Positions 10,722-20,970 of a stretch of 64,000 bases of DNA are shown here, one piece after another. Source of the DNA: Xanthoparmelia taractica (taxonomy: Eukaryota > Ascomycota > Lecanoromycetes > Lecanorales > Parmeliaceae); assembly GCA_033085395.1 (NCBI GenBank), contig JANQBS010000033.1, positions 1-64,000 on the forward strand. The letters run 5' to 3'. Position numbers and translations under genes: made by a program. A model generated the notes under the pieces. It worked only from the letters and a program-made list of their open reading frames with translations, was not told the DNA's origin and ran no database searches. Position 1 is the first letter of the stretch; the number at the start of each line of letters is the position of its first letter.

Positions 10722-11933
10722 TTAGCCAATCTTCTTCTTCGGCCAATCCAAGAGTTCATGCCACTCCCCACCCCCTTCCCGCTCAACCCACCCCATAAGA
10801 CTCTTGCCCCAATCGCCACACCACCAGACCTTTCGAAGACCATGTAGTAAAACCGCAAAATACGCAATGCAGACTAGGGCTAGAGGCTCGCGTGCATGTA
10901 GCAGCGACAGATATGCATCTGGGACATTAGCAGGCCAAGACAGCACGACCATGCGATTTTCCGGGTCTGGGACTGTGTTGCGGAAGCACAACTCCAGCAG
11001 ATTGATGGTGTCCTTGTAGGCGGCTTTTGCGGCGTCATCGATATCGGGGCAGGCATCAATATAATCCTGGAGGAGAGCGAGCGCGGTGCGCGTGTCTGAG
11101 GGTAAGTCACATTTGTGGGCGAGGAAACCATCAGCAATTAGAGCCGCGAGAGGTCCAGTCCTGACGCGGTCGAGCTCAGCGTGTACGATGCTCTTTGAGC
11201 CGCGGACGAGCGTAAAGAACTGCATGAGATTGGCGATAGGATCGTTGAGTTGATGATCAGGAGAATGCAGCGGTAGGGCCAACGCGATCATGGCAACAAC
11301 GGCTGAGAAAAAGAAGAGGCTAGTGCAATTTCCTGCATTGACGCTGCTTAATGCGGGTTTCGAAGTAGTAAGAGCGTCGTTGTAGTGCCGAAGTGCGGCT
11401 GTATGCGAGCGTTGTGGCTCACCAGCCCCTGGGAGAGAGTTGCGATGAAGTGCTGCTATGGCTAGCAGGCTGTGCATGAGATACGGATGCGAGTAGGCTT
11501 CTGTTGGTACTTGGACCTGCCAGGCTTCTTGCACGTTGGGATTGTGGCCAGTAAGGGTGAGGTATGTGGATGTGGAGTAATAGTGCATGAGCTCGAGATC
11601 AGCAGGCTCGAAGGCTGAAACGAGGGAGGATGTGGTGGAGGCTGCTAAGGGGGTGACGGAGGATGATGGTGATGTTGGGGTAGGAGATGGGAGATGAGGT
11701 TTGAGGCAAACAGTCGACGGGTCGCTGGGTTTTAGTGTATAAAGACATTTCTTATTCGACTTTACGCATTTTGAGCAGCTTGGCGAAGACTGGTCACACT
11801 GTACATTACCTTGTAGCGTTAGGTTTATTATTGCGTTGGCGGAATTGTGGATGTGGACGCGTACCTTGATACGGGCACGCTTACATTGGACACAGCCATT
11901 GCGAGACTTGGAATGGCTACGCCTCGATGGCAT
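10722..11933 (-). CDS. Upc2-like Zn(II)2Cys6 transcription factor
   Basis: Two exons (11933-11865 and 11798-10722) flank a 66-bp intron with a CTAAC branch point and encode 381 residues. The intron falls inside the zinc cluster. After splicing the pattern is C14-x2-C17-x6-C24-x6-C31-x2-C34-x6-C41, preceded by the basic SRRSHSKSRNG lead typical of sterol-uptake-control (Upc2/Ecm22-like) C6 proteins. The rest matches the alpha-helical fungal effector region, beginning near the LELMHYYST segment, which binds ligand or sterol in characterised relatives. The start ATG at 11931-11933 gives the family N-terminus; a longer in-frame extension is unlikely. It is divergently transcribed from an RTA1-family gene. 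Family call is firm; a sterol role is inference. Confidence 0.88.
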   Translation of the reverse strand: MPSRRSHSKSRNGCVQCKRARIKVRVHIHNSANAIINLTLQGNVQCDQSSPSCSKCVKSNKKCLYTLKPSDPSTVCLKPHLPSPTPTSPSSSVTPLAASTTSSLVSAFEPADLELMHYYSTSTYLTLTGHNPNVQEAWQVQVPTEAYSHPYLMHSLLAIAALHRNSLPGAGEPQRSHTAALRHYNDALTTSKPALSSVNAGNCTSLFFFSAVVAMIALALPLHSPDHQLNDPIANLMQFFTLVRGSKSIVHAELDRVRTGPLAALIADGFLAHKCDLPSDTRTALALLQDYIDACPDIDDAAKAAYKDTINLLELCFRNTVPDPENRMVVLSWPANVPDAYLSLLHAREPLALVCIAYFAVLLHGLRKVWWCGDWGKSLMGWVEREGGGEWHELLDWPKKKIG

Positions 11934-12164
11934 TGACAAAGAGAGGCAAATGATCAAGGGTCGTACAACAAGACAGCGGGAAGGGATAAGGCAGCTAAGA
12001 GAAGATGACCTTCTACCGCCATGCACGTCTTTCACTAATGAAAGCTTGCGTCGTCATTTATACCAGCATTGATTGTACAAGCACGGTAGAAGTACGGAGT
12101 AAAAAGGCTTGCTGTCATCCAAGCCGAGAATTGATGCAGCTATATCAAGCCGCTAGACTTTAAG

Positions 12165-12300
12165 AGGTCAAGTGTACGAAGGATACGACGCTCTTCTCCA
12201 ATAGGTCTAGTGTACGATATATACGACGAGCTCTATCTTGGTGCTTAGACAACGACTCAGCCAGCAAGCAAAGAGCTTATTGTACGAGATACGATGCAGG
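12165..12300. promoter_or_regulatory. Repeated sterol-response-like motifs in divergent promoter
   Basis: Three composite motifs, TGTACGA followed after 1-3 bases by ATACGA, lie at about 12174-12189, 12211-12227 and 12281-12294. The first two sit in an imperfect tandem repeat of about 38 bp that begins with a GGTC element. Read on the minus strand they contain TCGTATC, TCGTATA (12220-12226) and TCGTATC. TCGTATA is the known core of the Upc2/Ecm22 sterol response element. A TATA-like TATGTATATAAG follows near 12335, upstream of the RTA1-type start. Binding is inferred. Confidence 0.55.
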
Positions 12301-12538
12301 AATATTGTACAGTCCAGGTTGCCTGGAGATTTTGTATGTATATAAGTATTGCGATTTCTCTCCTAAGAATGCAGCTCATTAATCTCTCGCATCGTCTTTC
12401 GCGGTCAAACACCGTTAACCCCCAGGCTTCAATCACTGGGATTCATATCGTCTCCGCCATTTGTATCTCCTCATCAATCGAACTTGCATACACATTTAAA
12501 CCCTCACGATCTCGATCATCAGCCCCTACCCCTCAAAC

Positions 12539-13550
12539 ATGGCAGACAATAATCCTACCACCTTTCATTTGTACGCCTACACGCCGTCCCTGGCAGCCGC
12601 CGTAATCTTCATCATCCTCTTCGCGCTGACAACAGCCCTCCATGCCCACCAGCTTTTTAAAATCCGGGCCTGGTATCTGATACCTATAGTCATAGGGGGT
12701 CTCTGTACGCATCTTTCTCTCCCTTGCCTGCCTACCCAGACAAGCCCCCACTCGCTAATCAAAAGCTCGCAGTTGAATTTATCGGCTATATTGGCCGCGC
12801 AATCTCCAGCCAGCAGGGTCGTGATTGGACACTCGGGCCGTATATTATGCAAAGCCTGCTCCTACTACTAGCGCCCGCCTTTTTCGCAGCGAGCATATAC
12901 ATGTCACTAGCCAGGATCAGCCGAAGCGTCGGCGCAGAAGATCGGTGCCTCATCAGCCCGAGGTGGCTGACGAGGGTTTTCGTGGCCGGTGATGTATTGT
13001 CCTTGTTTGTAGTAGCTGGAGGTAAGAGAGAGAGTTTCCTTCTTAGACATGGGTGCGACCGTGTTGCTGGGCAAACAAAGTGTTGACTGACATTTTGCAA
13101 GGCGGGGGTATAATGGCGAAGGGTAACGGCAGCGGCGCAACGCTGGGCGCGAATATCATCGTCGGCGGCCTCGTGCTACAACTTATATTCTTCGGCATCT
13201 TTATTGCTGTGACAGCGGCTTTCGACCATGCCATGCACATGCGCCCAACTGCTCGATCCATTAAACCAGAGGTGGCAAACTGGCGGAAACATCTGAAAGT
13301 GATGTACACAACGAGTGGACTTATCATGATACGCAATATCGTTCGGGTGGTTGAGTACGCGCAGGGCAGTGGCGGATACTTGCTGGATCACGAATTCGTT
13401 TTGTATGTATTCGATGCGCTTCTGATGTTGACAGTGATGGTTATTTTGAATGTTTGGCATCCGAGCGAGATTATGGCTTTTGCCAAGGGGGGAAAGTATT
13501 CGAAGAATGGGTTCTGGTTGGGCACACTCGACGGATCGACCGTGTGCTGA
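12539..13550 (+). CDS. RTA1-family seven-helix membrane protein
   Basis: Three exons (12539-12704, 12773-13021, 13102-13550) encode 287 residues; the introns of 68 and 80 bp have good GT..AG ends. The protein has seven hydrophobic segments and the family landmarks GGLFEFIGYIGR after helix 2, DVLSLFVVAGGGG in the middle and the helix 6-7 region with YTTSGLIMIRNIVRVVEY. RTA1-domain proteins (yeast Rta1, Rsb1, Rtm1) sit in the plasma membrane and are linked to sphingoid-base translocation and to resistance against sterol-related and other drugs. The start has a strong context (caaacATGGC). The neighbour across a shared promoter is an Upc2-like regulator, so it is a plausible target. The precise substrate is unknown. 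Confidence 0.9.
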
Positions 13551-15056
13551 TCATTATCGCCGTCCGGTAATATGGCGGGAGCGCAGTGGAGGTGGAAGAT
13601 AGATCCTGTAATTGTGTATGCTTTATTAGACCGGCAGCAAGAATCTGTTTAGCGATAGAACTGGTAAGCAAAGACGTGCTTAAGCCTCCGAATCAGCAGC
13701 ACGCTTATTGCTATGATGATGAACTACAAGTTTTCGACCAAGCGTTCTTCCTCCCTGTCTCCTCCCTCCTCCTTCTTTCTGGGTCCATCTCTCTTTCTTT
13801 CGTACGGACATACTCTTTCACTCGCACACACACAAACTCCGTTGGATTCCAAGAAAATCAGGTATATTCCTCGTTCTCCCCAGAGCTATCGGCAAACATA
13901 TGCGCTTCCAGCCTGCGCCCCTTTTGAACGACATTAAACCCTTCCACCGACCCACTCCTGCAGTATCCGAACCTCCTCTGCCCTTTGCGCAGGCGCCGCA
14001 TTTACCACGCCATCCTTAGCTTTAATGCCCTCACTCACCCCTAAATCGGCGTGCGGCGACAGATACATGCAGACTTTACCAGTAGGACACTCAGTGAGGC
14101 TCACAATAGGGAAGTTGTTGAAGCTGGGGGTTGGAGGGGAGGGTCGAGGATATATGATAGGGGAGGTGGACCAGATACACTGAATCCCACCTCTCGCGCC
14201 GCGATTTTACATTATCCAGGCCGTAGAATCTGCGCGGGCAGCAAGAACAGGGGGGTCAGTGAACAGGCGTCAGCAATATAGTTTGAAGATTTGTCTGTCC
14301 ACCAAATCGCATGTGCCAATTTGACACCCAGTCGCTACCTAATCGCTGCACCAGCCACAACTGCGAATATAAGCTCAACACGCGACCCAGAGCTGCGTAG
14401 GATATAGGGCACGGCGCAAAATTTTGGCCTCAATCGAAGGAAAGAGGCACGACTAGCTCTTGGTAATAGACTTTTGCTCAAGCGTAGCTTTTGGCATTCA
14501 TCAGTGTCCTCTTCGATATTTCCGCCTAGTTCGAATGGTAGGACACTCTAAAAGACTCATAGAGATTTGATATCCCTATCCGCCAATGCCTCTGTGATTA
14601 AACATACCTAAAGATTCAAAAATACAAGTCAAATTTTGACCGGCTGGTGTAGTTGGGTCTCGGGTACACTAAAGCAGAGCATCTCAGGTAGCGTACGGTG
14701 AAATGTTATTTTTGGCTTGGTTCAAGTAATTGTTGTTGCTTAGCAGGACTGATATGCCCCCATCGAGTACAGCCCCTTTCACCACCCTTTACAGTGATAT
14801 GTGTATGCTTTCGTGTCGGCATCTATTGATCTTTCTGTTTTAGGGTTACGGTCCGCCCGCGCCAAACCCAGCCCTGATAGCCTCGCGACTTCCAGCTCTG
14901 GAATCTAAACACTTCAATGCATAGTAATGACATGCAAGCTGACTTCTGAGACTCTCTTGAATCCATTACTTTGACGAAATCAAGAAGAAATGGGAAGACT
15001 CTCTTTACTGAGTCGACTCCTAGAATTTCACTGAAAATGTAAACATGATGGTAATA
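13551..15056. other. Intergenic, no supportable gene
   Basis: Contains a pyrimidine-rich stretch (13740-13800) and short ORFs with no domain. A single copy of the GCGATT-island arm motif lies at 14292-14352. Nothing else is recognisable. Confidence 0.5.
14292..14352 (-). repeat. Dispersed copy of the GCGATT-island arm
   Basis: CTGTCCA, GTGCCAATTTGACACC and then TCGCTACCTAATCGCTGCACC recur in the order seen at the left arm of the 4.2-kb island (CTGTCCA, GTGCCAAGTTTACACC, AATCGCTACC). The shared CTGTCCA lies outside the inverted arm, so the repeat unit is larger than the arm. This shows the sequence is dispersed in the genome. Confidence 0.6.
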
Positions 15057-15540
15057 GGGAGGTTTAGCAACTGATTCAAAAGAATGATTCAAAGCAAAAT
15101 TACGCTTAAAAGGGTAGTTACCCGACATGGTAATTCTTAGAGGGTCCTCCCGGGAGGGGCCCGGGAGCGCTTTTGAATCACTGATTTATAAATTAAATCA
15201 GTGATTCAAAGCCGAGTTAATCCATAAATTCAAACTTCAACGTATAACGAGATATTTATATATTCAAATATTTTAATTTTTACATCATTAGAAAGCGTAT
15301 ACTATATTCTATAATTTATACTATTATTATTAAAAATTATCTCTTAAGGGTTAAGTAAGGAATAGAAAAATAGATATTTGCAAATTTTGATATTTATACT
15401 TTGAACGCTATTCATAAAGAGTAATTTTTTAGAGTCGTGGCAGTGAATACGTGATCCTAAGACCATGCCATGTAACGAAAATAAGCTATTACCCGAAATG
15501 GTTTTGAATCATTCTTTTGAATCAGGCTGCTAAACCTCCC
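15057..15540. mobile_element. TA-flanked MITE (Tc1/mariner-like)
   Basis: The 484-bp element has inverted ends of about 40 bp: GGGAGGTTTAGCA, then CTGATTCAAAAGAATG on the left, mirrored on the right, and TA directly outside both ends (15055-15056 and 15541-15542). A second, perfect inverted repeat with 17-bp arms around TTTGAATCACTGATTTA lies inside at about 15172-15212. The interior is AT-rich with no transposase, so it is non-autonomous. It sits about 150 bp upstream of the NACHT-gene start. Confidence 0.75.
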
Positions 15541-15688
15541 TAATATAAGCGCAGCAATCAGCATCAAACGATAAACGCTTCAAGAAGGTACGAAGTAAGG
15601 TAGGCAACAGTGGGTGGGTAATTCCCATCACAAACATAGTGTTCTACACCAAGACTTCGCTTTTTTTCCACTTTTAATACCAATACCA

Positions 15689-15777
15689 ATGGCCACTCCT
15701 CCTGAGGCGGTCGTTAATGCTATCGGACTTACTGAGCTAAATCCCGAGCTATCGCCAGATGAGACTTTAGTAGAGTG
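15689..15777 (+). pseudogene. 5' exon fragment of the hydrolase-NACHT gene
   Basis: An ATG in good context (taccaATGGC) opens a frame of about 30 codons, MATPPEAVVNAIGL onward, that runs to the Copia target site. The SERAC1/PGAP1-like hydrolase begins just past the far LTR, so this piece is the natural N-terminus of that gene. A short intron (GTGTGT at 15775 to an AG near 21012) may have spanned the insertion site; without it an in-frame stop precedes the hydrolase. Confidence 0.55.
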
Positions 15778-15782
15778 TGTTT

Positions 15783-16067
15783 TGTTGCAATGATTGATTT
15801 GCAGGCAGCGGGAAAGCTATAACTAAGCAGAAATACTATTCAATAATTGGCTAAGGCTAGCTAATTGATCTAATTGATCAGGTCTTAAGAATATAAGGAA
15901 GAAAGCACATAAAGGCGGTCATGAATCAGTCTATATACTCGCCGAGAAGATTCCATTAGATTCGTTATTATTCGCTATTTTTATCTATAAAACGCTAACT
16001 AAATTAGAGGATTCTTCCTCGCTGAAATTGACTAGAAATCGAGCGAAATAATTATCTAATATCAATA
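15783..16067 (-). repeat. Copia LTR (3' LTR relative to coding strand)
   Basis: Begins TGTTGCAATG and ends ATCAATA (ancestral ATCAACA). It is exactly as long as the other LTR. Differences from the partner are mostly C/T and G/A, with this copy the more AT-rich in its second half. Confidence 0.9.
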
Positions 16068-19000
16068 CTTTCTCTTTATTATTTTACTTATTTAGGACGA
16101 ACTTAAGACTATATAGACCGAGCAACTATCTATCTCGCTAATACGTCTGCGTAGCAAGCGGTTTAGTTAGTATATTAACTGCTTGATCGGCGGTGGGCAC
16201 GAAATCAAGTTCAATCAATTCATCCTCGTAGATCTGGCGTATATAGTAATATTAAATATTAATGTGCTTAATTCTTTGATGATATTTAGGGTTCTTGACG
16301 AGGGCTAGACTAGCCTTGTTATCATTAAGTAGCTGTATGAGAGCGTTCTTGAGGTTTCGATAGAATAGTTCTTTCAATTAACGAGTCGTTTATATAATAG
16401 TCTTTGCGGTCTTAGTAAGTGCTATATACTCAGCTTTAGTAGTAGATGTAGCTACATCGCGTTGCTTCTTACTGGTTTAAATGTATATAACTTAACCTCG
16501 CAATAAGACGTGATTATAGGTGAATTTGCGATTCAATTTGTCGTCGTTATAGACTGAGTTAGAGTAGGTCACTGAATTATCGTCTCGGCGAAAGCATAGT
16601 TTATATTTAACTGTTTCGATCACGTATCTGAGTACGCGATTGAGTGTATTCATATAGCGTATAGTTGAATTATGATAGTATTAACTTAGCTTTTTAATAA
16701 CGAAGACCAAGTTAGAACGTGTTTCAGTCATGAGATATATAAGGCTTTTAATTCATTTTTGATATTCTCGCTAATCGACTCGTTCTTCTTTAGGTCGAGC
16801 GGGTTAAATAGACTTATATTTATCGATTGAAGTATTGATCGAGATGCACTGCTTTATATCGTACTGCTAAAGTATCTTTCTGGCGTATTGCGATTGCTTA
16901 ATTATCAGCGTATCCTTAATTCGATAAGTTTAAATACTTGGTATTCTTTTTATTGACTTAGAGTTCTTCACCTTGAAGACTTACTTAATCTGATTCTTAA
17001 TTCGAGTTATGAGTGCTTTAGTTTTGATAAATACGAGAATATTATTAATATAGAGATCGATGATAGTTAACTCGCTTTTAGTGATTCGAATAAAGATATA
17101 TTTATCTAAAGAAATGGCCTTGAAATTTATCTTTCTAAGTATCTCACTAAATTTCTAATTTTAAGTGCGCGCTGATTGCTTAAGATTATATAAACTCTTT
17201 AGTAGCTATAGTTTATTTTCTTTGATATCTGGCGAGATAGGAAAATCCTATGAAAAGACTATATAGATTATCTCTCGTAGAATATTATTGAGATATGCGT
17301 TGTTTATATTTAATTGATGACATCGTAGTTCTAGGAGTACTGCGAGCGTAAATAGTAATCGTAGAGATTCAAACCTTATGATGAGAGCAAACGTCTTATT
17401 AAAATCGATGTTAGCTATCTGAATAAAGCCTCGAGCGATTAATCTAGCTTTATACTTATCGATGATCTCATCGAGATTGTATTTGATCTTATAGACTCAC
17501 TTATATATAATTAGTTTGCGTCTCGCTGGGATCTAAACGATTTTCCATATACTATTAATTATATAAGCCGTGAGTTTAGCAGTTATGACTATGATTTATT
17601 CTCGTGAGTTAGATTTATTGATAACTTCTTCGTATATAAACGACTCGATCTTTAATGACTTATAGACGAGATATGCTCTTAATTTGCCGAATTTTTTAAA
17701 GAATTTCTAACTTGTGATCTTCTTTCTAATACGGGCTGATCTGTTGAATATTGCTATTAATTTAATAGATCGTTTGCTAGAGGCTCTAGTCCTGAGATTA
17801 GATGCTGATGTGATAATTAAAGTATTTGAGGTTAATAATTCATAAGTCGCTGAAATCTCTTCTTCATTGAGTGTTTTAGTGACGAGAACTCTCGATATTA
17901 AGGGAGATTTAACTGGAGAGCTACCCTTATTTTACTAGTCCTATTGCGGATCGTCTTCGATATTTGAGTTCTCCTACGAGAAATCTCCCTCTAATTCGAA
18001 TTCGCTTAAAGATGTATTTTGTTTATTTGTTGATAGCGACGTGACGTGATCTCTAGGCTATATATTATTATTCTAATCGTCGTCGTCGCTAGATATAGCA
18101 TTATTTAAGATATCTAAAATCTTATTAAATGCCTCGATATAATTGGGGTTTATAACTGAGATGTCCGCTCGCAATTAATCGAATTTCGGAAGTAGACCTT
18201 TAGATAGTAGTTTTAGATCTTTGCGATCCTTATAAAACTTCACATTTATAGGCCACTCGAATCGATTCTTATTCGGCCTATACACACGGTACTAAGTGCT
18301 CGAATAATACCCAGTATGAATCCCTAGATAGTTCACGGTGTCCAGCTTGGTGTCTCGTTGCTTCTTAGCCAGAAACACTCTATATATATATTCAAACACT
18401 CTCTCTTTGCTAAGATCTAGTTTCTTCTTAAACCATAGCTTATTCGGTGACTTACTCCCTCTATTTCTCTGCGATAGTCGATTGTATATATAATATGCGT
18501 ATATCACGGCCTTCGCTTAAAAGGTTAATAATAGTTCGAACTAAATTAGCATCGATCTAGCGAGCGTGATCACGATCCTATTGAATCGTTCGGAAATCCC
18601 GTTCTAATATACGATATACGTGCTTGTAGACTCCATCGTCACACCCATATTTAACAGTTCTTTTCGAGTAGCTTAATACTTCTTCGCGTTGTTCGTTTTA
18701 ATAGTTATTATCAACATATAGCCTTCTATCAATAGTAGTCTAACGTTATTCAGAAGAAATTTATAAACACCCGCCTTCGTGATAAGTGGGCGAAGGGATA
18801 CTCGTTTAGTCGCCTCGTTAATTAGTGATATAAATAGAGTACATTTCTCTATGATACTTTCAATTGGAAATGACCCCTAAAGTTCATATAAAGCCTCGCT
18901 CCGGGCATCGTTATCTTGGTCTTAGGCTCGCGATTAATCGTTCTAATCATCTTTAAGGCGTCACATATCTCATATTCGAAATTCGTTAATACGTCAAAAG

Positions 19001-20680
19001 CCTTCACACCGCTCGTATACTAGTATAGGTCTTTTAGTCGATATGCGCCCGCATAGCCGAGTCGTTTATATACGAGTTCGAATATTTTTCTAGGCGACTT
19101 ATTTATAGTTGAGATCTCAATTAATACTAATTTCTCACTTACTTGCTTCTACATCGCTGATTTCTAATCCGCTAATTCCTAATTCTCCTGGATCGCTAAT
19201 TCCTAAGTTACAAACGCTCGATCTAATACGTAATCCGTGAATTCGTATAGGCCGTTCGACACGTGACCTCGTGCGACGATTCTATTGATCTATTTGTCAA
19301 CGATTTTGACACTCTATTCTCTAAAAATCACTATATATTCTCATCGATTCAAGGCGATGATAGATAATAAGTTAACACTTATTTTAGGCACATAGAGTAC
19401 GTTCTTTATGGTCTGAATATAACGTTCAATTCTCACCTAAATATCTTCTCGTCTAATAACTGATAACTCGCCCTAATCGCCGAATTCAATTAATTTATCG
19501 TAGGATGTAAATCTAGTAAACAATTCGCGCTAAGGCGTCATATATCGGGTTGCTCCTAAGTCGATAAGTTATTTTATAATCTTCTTATGCTTGTATAGAG
19601 TTATTTAAACCCGTTTCTTCGATGATTTAGATGAGTTTTTATTCTAATCCTTAGCAGCAACTACTATTTTATCCTTACGTCTCGCGGGCTGACCTTATGT
19701 CTTATTCGAGGCCTTTCGATTATTCTTAGGCCTTGAATTCTTATTCGTATCGTTCTTGCTGAGGTTGGTACACTTAGATTTGTAGTGATCTCTCTTATCG
19801 CAGTTGTAGCACTTAATAACTGACTTATTAGTGCCTTAAGACCGTCCTCGCTGGCCTTGCTTATCACGATCTCCTCTTACTATATTCGCGCCTTCTTTAG
19901 ACTTACGAATGTCCTGTTTCACGCTCCTGAGCTGTTCGATTGCTAGGGCTAATATTAATACATCTGCTTGGCCGAGTGTGAATTTGGCTATTGTATACTC
20001 CTCTCCCTGGCACGCGTTTATAATTATCGCAGCACGACTGATTTCTAAAGGCCTGGCCTTCGGGGCGAGGTTATAGATCTCGTCGCTAAGTTACTTTAGA
20101 GTTAAAATCATCTAATCGATGAATTTATTACTTTTCTTGATGTAGTTATAGAAACGCTATAGTATCGTTACAAGTCGTTTCTTCTTACTCATATTATAAA
20201 TACGTCGCAATTCGTCTCAAATATTCTTCGCACGCTTTAAATAAGCTATATGCGTTTATTAAGAGTTCTTAATATTATTCGCCAATAGAGTGACGATTTA
20301 TTAATTCAAAATTATTTAATTTCTAGTCTTCTTTCTCGTTATTAAGCGAGAAAGGCTTTTTAACACTATTTCTTATATTTCTTATTCTTGTAGGAACCTC
20401 TTATGAGTCTGGGCCCACGTGTGATAGTTATAGCTCTTTAGTATTCTCAAACGGGCGTGATTAGGCTTTAGAAGAGTTTTATCGAGGTTCGTCAGGTTTA
20501 CCTCGAGTAAAGAATCGTAAATATCGTTTGAGTTCTTCTTCTTATTTTGAAGATCTTTTTATTCGTTCGAGATTAATATCGCTATTTCCTTCTTAGCGAA
20601 TATCTTATTACCTTATTCTATCATAGTAGTGATATAGATAACTAATGCTAAGTTAATTTAGGCTAATCGGGCTTATAACC

Positions 20681-20965
20681 TATTACAATAACTAATTTGC
20701 AGGTAGCGGGAAAGCTATAACTAAGCAGAAATACTATTCAATAATTGGCTAAGGCTAGTTAATTAATCTAATTAATCAGGTCTTAAGAATATAAGGAAGA
20801 AAGCACATGAAGGCGGTCATGAATCAATCTATATACTCGCCGAGAAGATTCCATCAGATTCGCCATCATTCGCTGTCTCCACCCATAGAACGCTGACTGA
20901 ACCAGGGGATCCTTCCCCGCTGGAATTGGCTAGAAACCGAGCGAAATGATTACCTAATATCAACA
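20681..20965 (-). repeat. Copia LTR (5' LTR relative to coding strand)
   Basis: Begins TATTACAATAAC, the G-to-A-mutated form of TGTTGCAATGAC, and ends ATATCAACA followed by the TGTTT duplication. Its second half, from about 20855, is markedly less mutated than the same part of the left LTR. Confidence 0.9.
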
Positions 20966-20970
20966 TGTTT

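Larger units (their letters stand above)
15783..20965 (-). mobile_element. Ty1/Copia LTR retrotransposon, RIP-mutated
   Basis: This is a 5,183-bp element with two 285-bp LTRs, TG..CA-type ends and the 5-bp target duplication TGTTT (15778-15782 and 20966-20970). Coding is on the minus strand: a gag zinc knuckle C-x2-C-x4-H-x4-C near 19811-19769, then integrase (its SPNKLWF...LGIHTGYYSS stretch at about 18450-18292), then reverse transcriptase, whose catalytic YVDD reads YINN at 17041-17052. Integrase before RT defines Copia. Every frame is cut by stops and the interior is AT-rich with abundant TpA, so it is dead. It interrupts the hydrolase-NACHT gene. Confidence 0.92.

Noticed and set aside
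14823..15128. 101-codon minus-strand ORF
   Set aside because: Its start lies in the MITE terminal repeat and no family is recognisable.
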